DNA of 64,000 bases from contig NW_023501057.1 in the NCBI RefSeq assembly GCF_014066305.1, forward strand, positions 186,001 through 250,000, in the 5' to 3' direction. The translations under genes and the position numbers were made by a program. This document shows positions 59,985 to 64,000 of the stretch, piece after piece. Positions within the stretch are counted from its first letter, which is position 1, and each line of letters starts with the position of its first letter. Below the pieces are notes generated by a model that had not been told where the DNA came from, ran no database searches, and was given only the letters and a program-made list of their open reading frames with translations. The DNA comes from Letharia columbiana. Taxonomy: Eukaryota; Ascomycota; Lecanoromycetes; Lecanorales; Parmeliaceae.

Positions 59985-62362
59985 ATGAAGGCGTCCCAGA
60001 ACATCAAGAGAGAAACAAGTCAGAAGCGCACAAAACACGCATCTCTTCTGGCAAAGTGTACCGCCCCATTCCACTCCAAGCAGCGCAATCCGTTGGAGCA
60101 AGACATCCGGCTTGATGAGCCATTCCGACAGTATTCGTCTGGTGATGCCGTCAAAGGAGCAGTACATATGAATGTTGCTAAGTCCCAACGCATCACCCAC
60201 CTCGTCATAAGGCTACATGGCTTCGTCAAAGTATCGAATCGCGCAAAGCTTCCGGGCGAGTCCATAAGCTACGATGAAGCGCTCATGGCCTTGGAAAAGG
60301 GTAGAGGTAGGCGGGGCATTGAGTACTTCGGAAATGGCTTCGCACGACTATTTGAAAAAGAGATCGTGCTGTGTGGCGAAGGCCGAGTCCTGGGACAATA
60401 TGAATTCCGCTTTGAGATACTTCTCCCTTCAAAGGGCATGCCGTCCGGTATCGATGTGAGTACCAACGCCTTGCCCCGTCTCCAGATCTCACAACCTGAG
60501 TACTCTACTAACTCGCGGACGCCCAACAGTTCGAACACGGTACCATATCTTACCTACTCACGTCGACAGTGACGCGCCCCACGACCATCGCACCAACCTT
60601 TTCGCAACACCGAAAGCTTGGCTTTCTGGAGGCCGTTGATATCTCGCTGATCCCTAAGCCAAAGGCTGAGATGGTCTCGATGGACGTGGGATACAAGAGG
60701 GGGAAATCGAAGGCAGGCAAGAAGAAGAAGAAGAAGGCCAGATCACGAGAACGAGAGGACTCGGACCCGGCCAGCTCAGTTAGTGGCAAGCACAACGAGC
60801 ACTCCGACAGTCACCAAATTGACTACGAGCCCCCACGAAGTCCAGTGCCAAGTGAATTCAGCTCCGCTGCTACCACTGACAGCAGATCGAGCAACATGAC
60901 TGGCTCGGTGACACCGCCTATACATACTGTTATCGAAAGTGCAGAAGACACTATCCTCAACCCCTCTCCGACCACTTTATCCGCAAAGATCGAGGTCTTA
61001 CAAGGAGGCTGCTTGGCTGGTGACTCATTTCCCGTGCGTATCTCGATCAAACACAACACGGCCGTCAAGAGTATGCAAGGCATCATCATTACCTTGTACC
61101 GTCAAGGGCGGATCGATACCCATCCGGCCATACCACTTGGCCCACAGCGACGAGGCGAGAAACCAAAGTATGAGGATTACTACCCTAAATCATTCACGGG
61201 GCTTGGCGGTCTATCCTTGACCTCGGCCGGCTCAAGCAGATCTTTCCGACAAGATCTCAACCAAATATTCGCACCCATCATCGTCGATCCGCAGTCTCTC
61301 ACCGCTGTCATCAGCACATCAATACAAGCTCCCGTGCACCTGTTCCCAACAATCACTTGCGTACCTGGCGAAATGGTCAGCTTCAAATACTATGTTGAGA
61401 TAGTGGTTGATCTGCGCGCGAAGATAGGAGGCCAGGACCGCATTCGTCCACATTTGAGTATGACAAGTGGCCTTCAGCATGGGTATGGTGACGCAAAGAT
61501 GACTAGGATCGAGGGTTCAGACGGTGTCAGCTACGCGGCAACTCCTGGATTTAATTACCTTGTTACGGATCAACTCCGAAGAACGAAAGGCGTGGTCTTC
61601 ACTCGGACGGAGATCATAGTAGGCACAAAAGACAGCTCACGAAAGCGTCGGAAGCAAAGGGAAGACCAGTCAGCTGTGGACGAGGACAGGTCATTGAAGG
61701 GGTCTGCAGTTCTTGGTGTCGAGAGTACCCAAGACCAAGATGTTGATCCTGGACGTCCGGAAAGCTATGTCGAAGTACGTGACAGTCCTTGCCAACTCGC
61801 TATTGCCCTAGAGCAACACCCAACGGTGATCATACCGCCAATTAAGAACGAAGAAGACCTCGACGAGAAAGGCAGACTACGAAGAGCAGAAGAACGACTT
61901 CTCCCCAGCGCCCCACCACAGAACGACGAACCTGCTTCTTCAGCAGCCCCAATCCCTTCGGCTCCTATGGCTATTGATGAAGAAGATTTCATTCGAAGGT
62001 ACGGCCCGGACCATCCAGCACCGGCATACGACGAGCCTCAAGACGACAAGATGGAGCTCGAGCGTCAACGATTGCTGGCACGGGCTAGTGCTCCTGACAC
62101 GGGTGATGGTGCTGAAGCTGCCGCAGTGGGACATGAGGGACGAATCCCTCAGCCTAGTGCTCCAGTGCTTTATGAAGATGATATGTTTGATATCAACGAT
62201 CCCCGTGTGCCTCAAGTTCTGGCGGACCAACCTCATTCCAGGGAGCCGTCGGCTCTAGTACCTAATGAAATTAACCCGCAGCTTTCTAACGATATGCATG
62301 ACTCAGGGCCATCGAGCGCCCACGACCTGGAGAACGAAAATTTACCTGTGTATATACGGTAA
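59985..62362 (+). CDS. palF: PalF/RIM8, arrestin-like ambient-pH signalling protein
   Basis: Two exons (59985-60455 and 60530-62362; 74-nt intron, GTGAGT donor, CTAAC branch point) give 767 residues. It couples the plasma-membrane pH sensor PalH/Rim21 to ESCRT-dependent activation of PacC/Rim101. The arrestin N domain starts near 45 (IRLDEPFRQYSSGDAVKGAV) and is interrupted by a basic loop with six lysines (about 220-226). The C domain contains GGCLAGDSFPVRISIKH (about 316-332), YYPKSFTGLGGLSLTSAGSS (about 394-413) and FAPIIVDP, diagnostic of PalF/Rim8. The tail has three PSAP motifs (616-619, 633-636, 699-702), candidates for binding the Vps23 UEV domain, and a PAPAY site. The first in-frame ATG (59985) is used; an extra upstream exon is not excluded. 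Confidence 0.9.
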
Positions 62363-64000
62363 GGACAATGGGCGTAGGAAAACCTTTATTGGGCAGGCAC
62401 TTCTACTCGGCGTTGCAGAATGTTTTTTATACCCGGTGCTGAAACTGAAACCCTCACCACGGTGGCTTGGTTTCGACTTCAACATAAAATAATTGCTGTT
62501 GCGCGCAGGCACTTCTACTCAGCGTTGCAGATTTTTTATACCCGGTGATGAGATTGAAATCCTCACCATGGTGGCTCGGTTTCGATTTCAACATAGAATA
62601 ATCGCTATCGCGAATGAAATTTTCAATGAATCGTCTAAAGATTATTAATAGGGTTACGATGCACGATGTATGAGATGACATGTCACCATACTCCTAGAAT
62701 GGCCTTGCACACACCGTCCAAATCCTCACCGCACGTCCAGCGAATGCCCTCATGCCACTTGACTCCCCTTCTACGCCAATCACTCGAAACATGTTGAGAT
62801 TTGGTGCAGCACCTGTGTTGTGGCCCCCCCTCATAGGAAGGAGACATAATAAACATCCATACCTCATCTCGCCCCCCCCCCCCCCCACGGGTGAATCCGC
62901 ATCGGGCGGGCCCAGCGTCCGATCAGGCACCGGTGACGGCCACCGCCGTGGAAAAAGGTAGCGTTCCCATCTTTCCGACGCGTCGTCGGTCCTCCTCACA
63001 GTCTCCTCGTTCCGCAGCTGGATTCCTTGCGCCCGTTGTGATAGGGTGAGTCGGGAGTCGAGGGCCCCCCGGCAAGGGTCGTCGACGGCTCAAGGTAAGC
63101 TCTACCGGTTAAGGCGTTCCGGAGGAACCCCTCTCGTGTGAAATCCGTCACGGCCGGAGATCGGAATTGCGGGTGGGTGTTGCAGTTTGGGGGTTTGAAA
63201 AGATCGGTAGCCCGGGGGACGCTGAGACGGGTTGGGTAGAGTACCTGAGGTATCTATCTATCTTCTCTTCGGATAGTGGAGGGACGATCCGGCGACATTG
63301 TAGAGGTAGACGGCGGGTTTGGTCCAGATTGGGTCCTGAGCTGTGGCGCTGAAGGCTGAGGGATGGGGGTGGTGGGGAGAGAGGAGAGGTTTATATTGTT
63401 TTTTTTCGTAAATACAGTACCTGGGGATACGGAAGCGTATGAGGACTACAAGTAAAGCTTGGATACCGATCGTGTGGATGTGAGATCGCGGTGTCCCAGG
63501 TACTTTGACTCGATTGTGGCCACGACGGGCTCGTTGGGGAGACGTGTTTAACAAACACAATACTGCACTACACCATTGTACCAGCGCGATTAGGAGTCAG
63601 TTAAGTAAAATAACACCACGACCACAAGTGTCAGAGATGAGTAAAACACTAGTGCATAAAAGGCTAGGCTAACGTCACGTGCTGAGACTGGAAGCGCAAA
63701 GCGCAGAATTGTAACCTCCTTCACAACCTGACTCGTCTCCATCGAAGACCTCAGACCGCTCCAGGTCTACGGACGTAGCCTCGGTCAGTTTTTCTTCTGA
63801 TGGGACATGCTTCCCTGACCCCTCTTGCAAAGAAATAACAAACAGCTTCAGATCCCATCGAAGACCTCAAAAGGAAGCCAATCACTGACCTCTAGCAACA
63901 GTGATAACAGCCTGGATTAGAGACGGCCCCTTCAAACGAGACATGGATCGTAGCCTGCGTATGCGTCCCCTCTCGCCCCTTGTGCACCCTGCCGCACCCG
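62363..64000. other. Region downstream of palF, no certain gene
   Basis: It contains a tandem duplication (62393-62615), a run of fifteen C (62872-62886), GC-rich sequence to about 63370 and an A/T-rich stretch near 63400. Short ORFs on both strands lack splice support. CATCGAAGACCTCA occurs twice (63739 and 63857). A reading frame from ATG 63943 is open to the window end and might begin a gene, but it is too short to judge. Confidence 0.5.
62393..62615. repeat. Tandem duplication, about 112-bp units, with internal inverted repeat
   Basis: gcaggcacttctactc-gcgttgcag occurs at 62393 and 62505, and the match extends across about 110 bp. The copies differ mainly by C/T and G/A. Each contains gaaa-cctcaccacggtggcttggtttc, an inverted repeat able to form a hairpin. 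It lies just after the palF stop, so it may sit in that transcript's 3' region. Confidence 0.8.

Noticed and set aside
62872..62886. Fifteen-C run as a regulatory element
   Set aside because: An isolated homopolymer with no G-quadruplex-like grouping around it; also a common site of sequencing error.
63943..64000. Start of a gene running off the window
   Set aside because: Only 19 codons are visible; no family or splice evidence.

Overview
The window is nuclear DNA of a filamentous ascomycete (Pezizomycotina, probably a Dothideomycete or a relative). Introns are short (about 50-160 nt) with GTAAGT-like donors and CTAAC/CTGAC branch points, a PalF-type pH-signalling arrestin is present, and the repeats carry the footprint of repeat-induced point mutation (RIP). 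The window has two halves: an AT-rich repeat desert (1 to about 25.45 kb) and a gene-bearing half (about 28.4-62.4 kb).

Desert: almost every CpA/TpG has become TpA while CpG and CpT/ApG survive, and no long ORF remains. Several elements can still be delimited. A 92-bp minisatellite of nine units is split by an unmutated 290-bp TIR element with a TA duplication. Two copies of a roughly 2.1-kb repeat lie in tandem orientation. A non-autonomous LTR element of TRIM type (12333-13265) sits in an older repeat with a TATAT duplication. A 7.3-kb Ty3/Gypsy element on the minus strand has 276/275-bp LTRs, GAAGA duplications, a polypurine tract and recognisable RT/RNase H remains, and it carries a nested solo LTR. 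The border with normal-GC DNA falls inside a 747-bp TIR element (9-bp duplication), which itself holds a 201-bp palindromic, TG...CA-ended element with a 5-bp duplication.

26.1-28.4 kb is gene-free: a solo-LTR-like copy that escaped RIP, a short imperfect duplication and a long ATT microsatellite.

Genes, in order: MARVEL-type membrane protein (-), IKS1-like kinase (-), secreted protein of unknown function (-), RIC8 G-alpha chaperone/GEF (-), RIF1 (+), glucose-6-phosphate 1-epimerase (+), MFS transporter (+), URI/Bud27 prefoldin-like protein (-), TFB3/MAT1 (+), PPC89/Cep57-like spindle-pole-body protein (-), F-box-like cysteine-rich protein (-), DPH2 (+), palF/RIM8 (+). RIC8/RIF1, URI/TFB3 and the F-box gene/DPH2 are head-to-head pairs with short shared promoters. 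URI and TFB3 both serve the RNA polymerase II machinery. There is no biosynthetic cluster and no RNA gene that I could recognise.

Most noteworthy: the nested, target-site-resolved transposons; a tight cluster of four PacC-type sites upstream of palF; PSAP motifs in the PalF tail; PP1-docking motifs at both ends of RIF1; and two mutually compensating frameshifts at homopolymers in TFB3. Exon boundaries were placed by hand from splice signals and protein-family fit, without alignment software.
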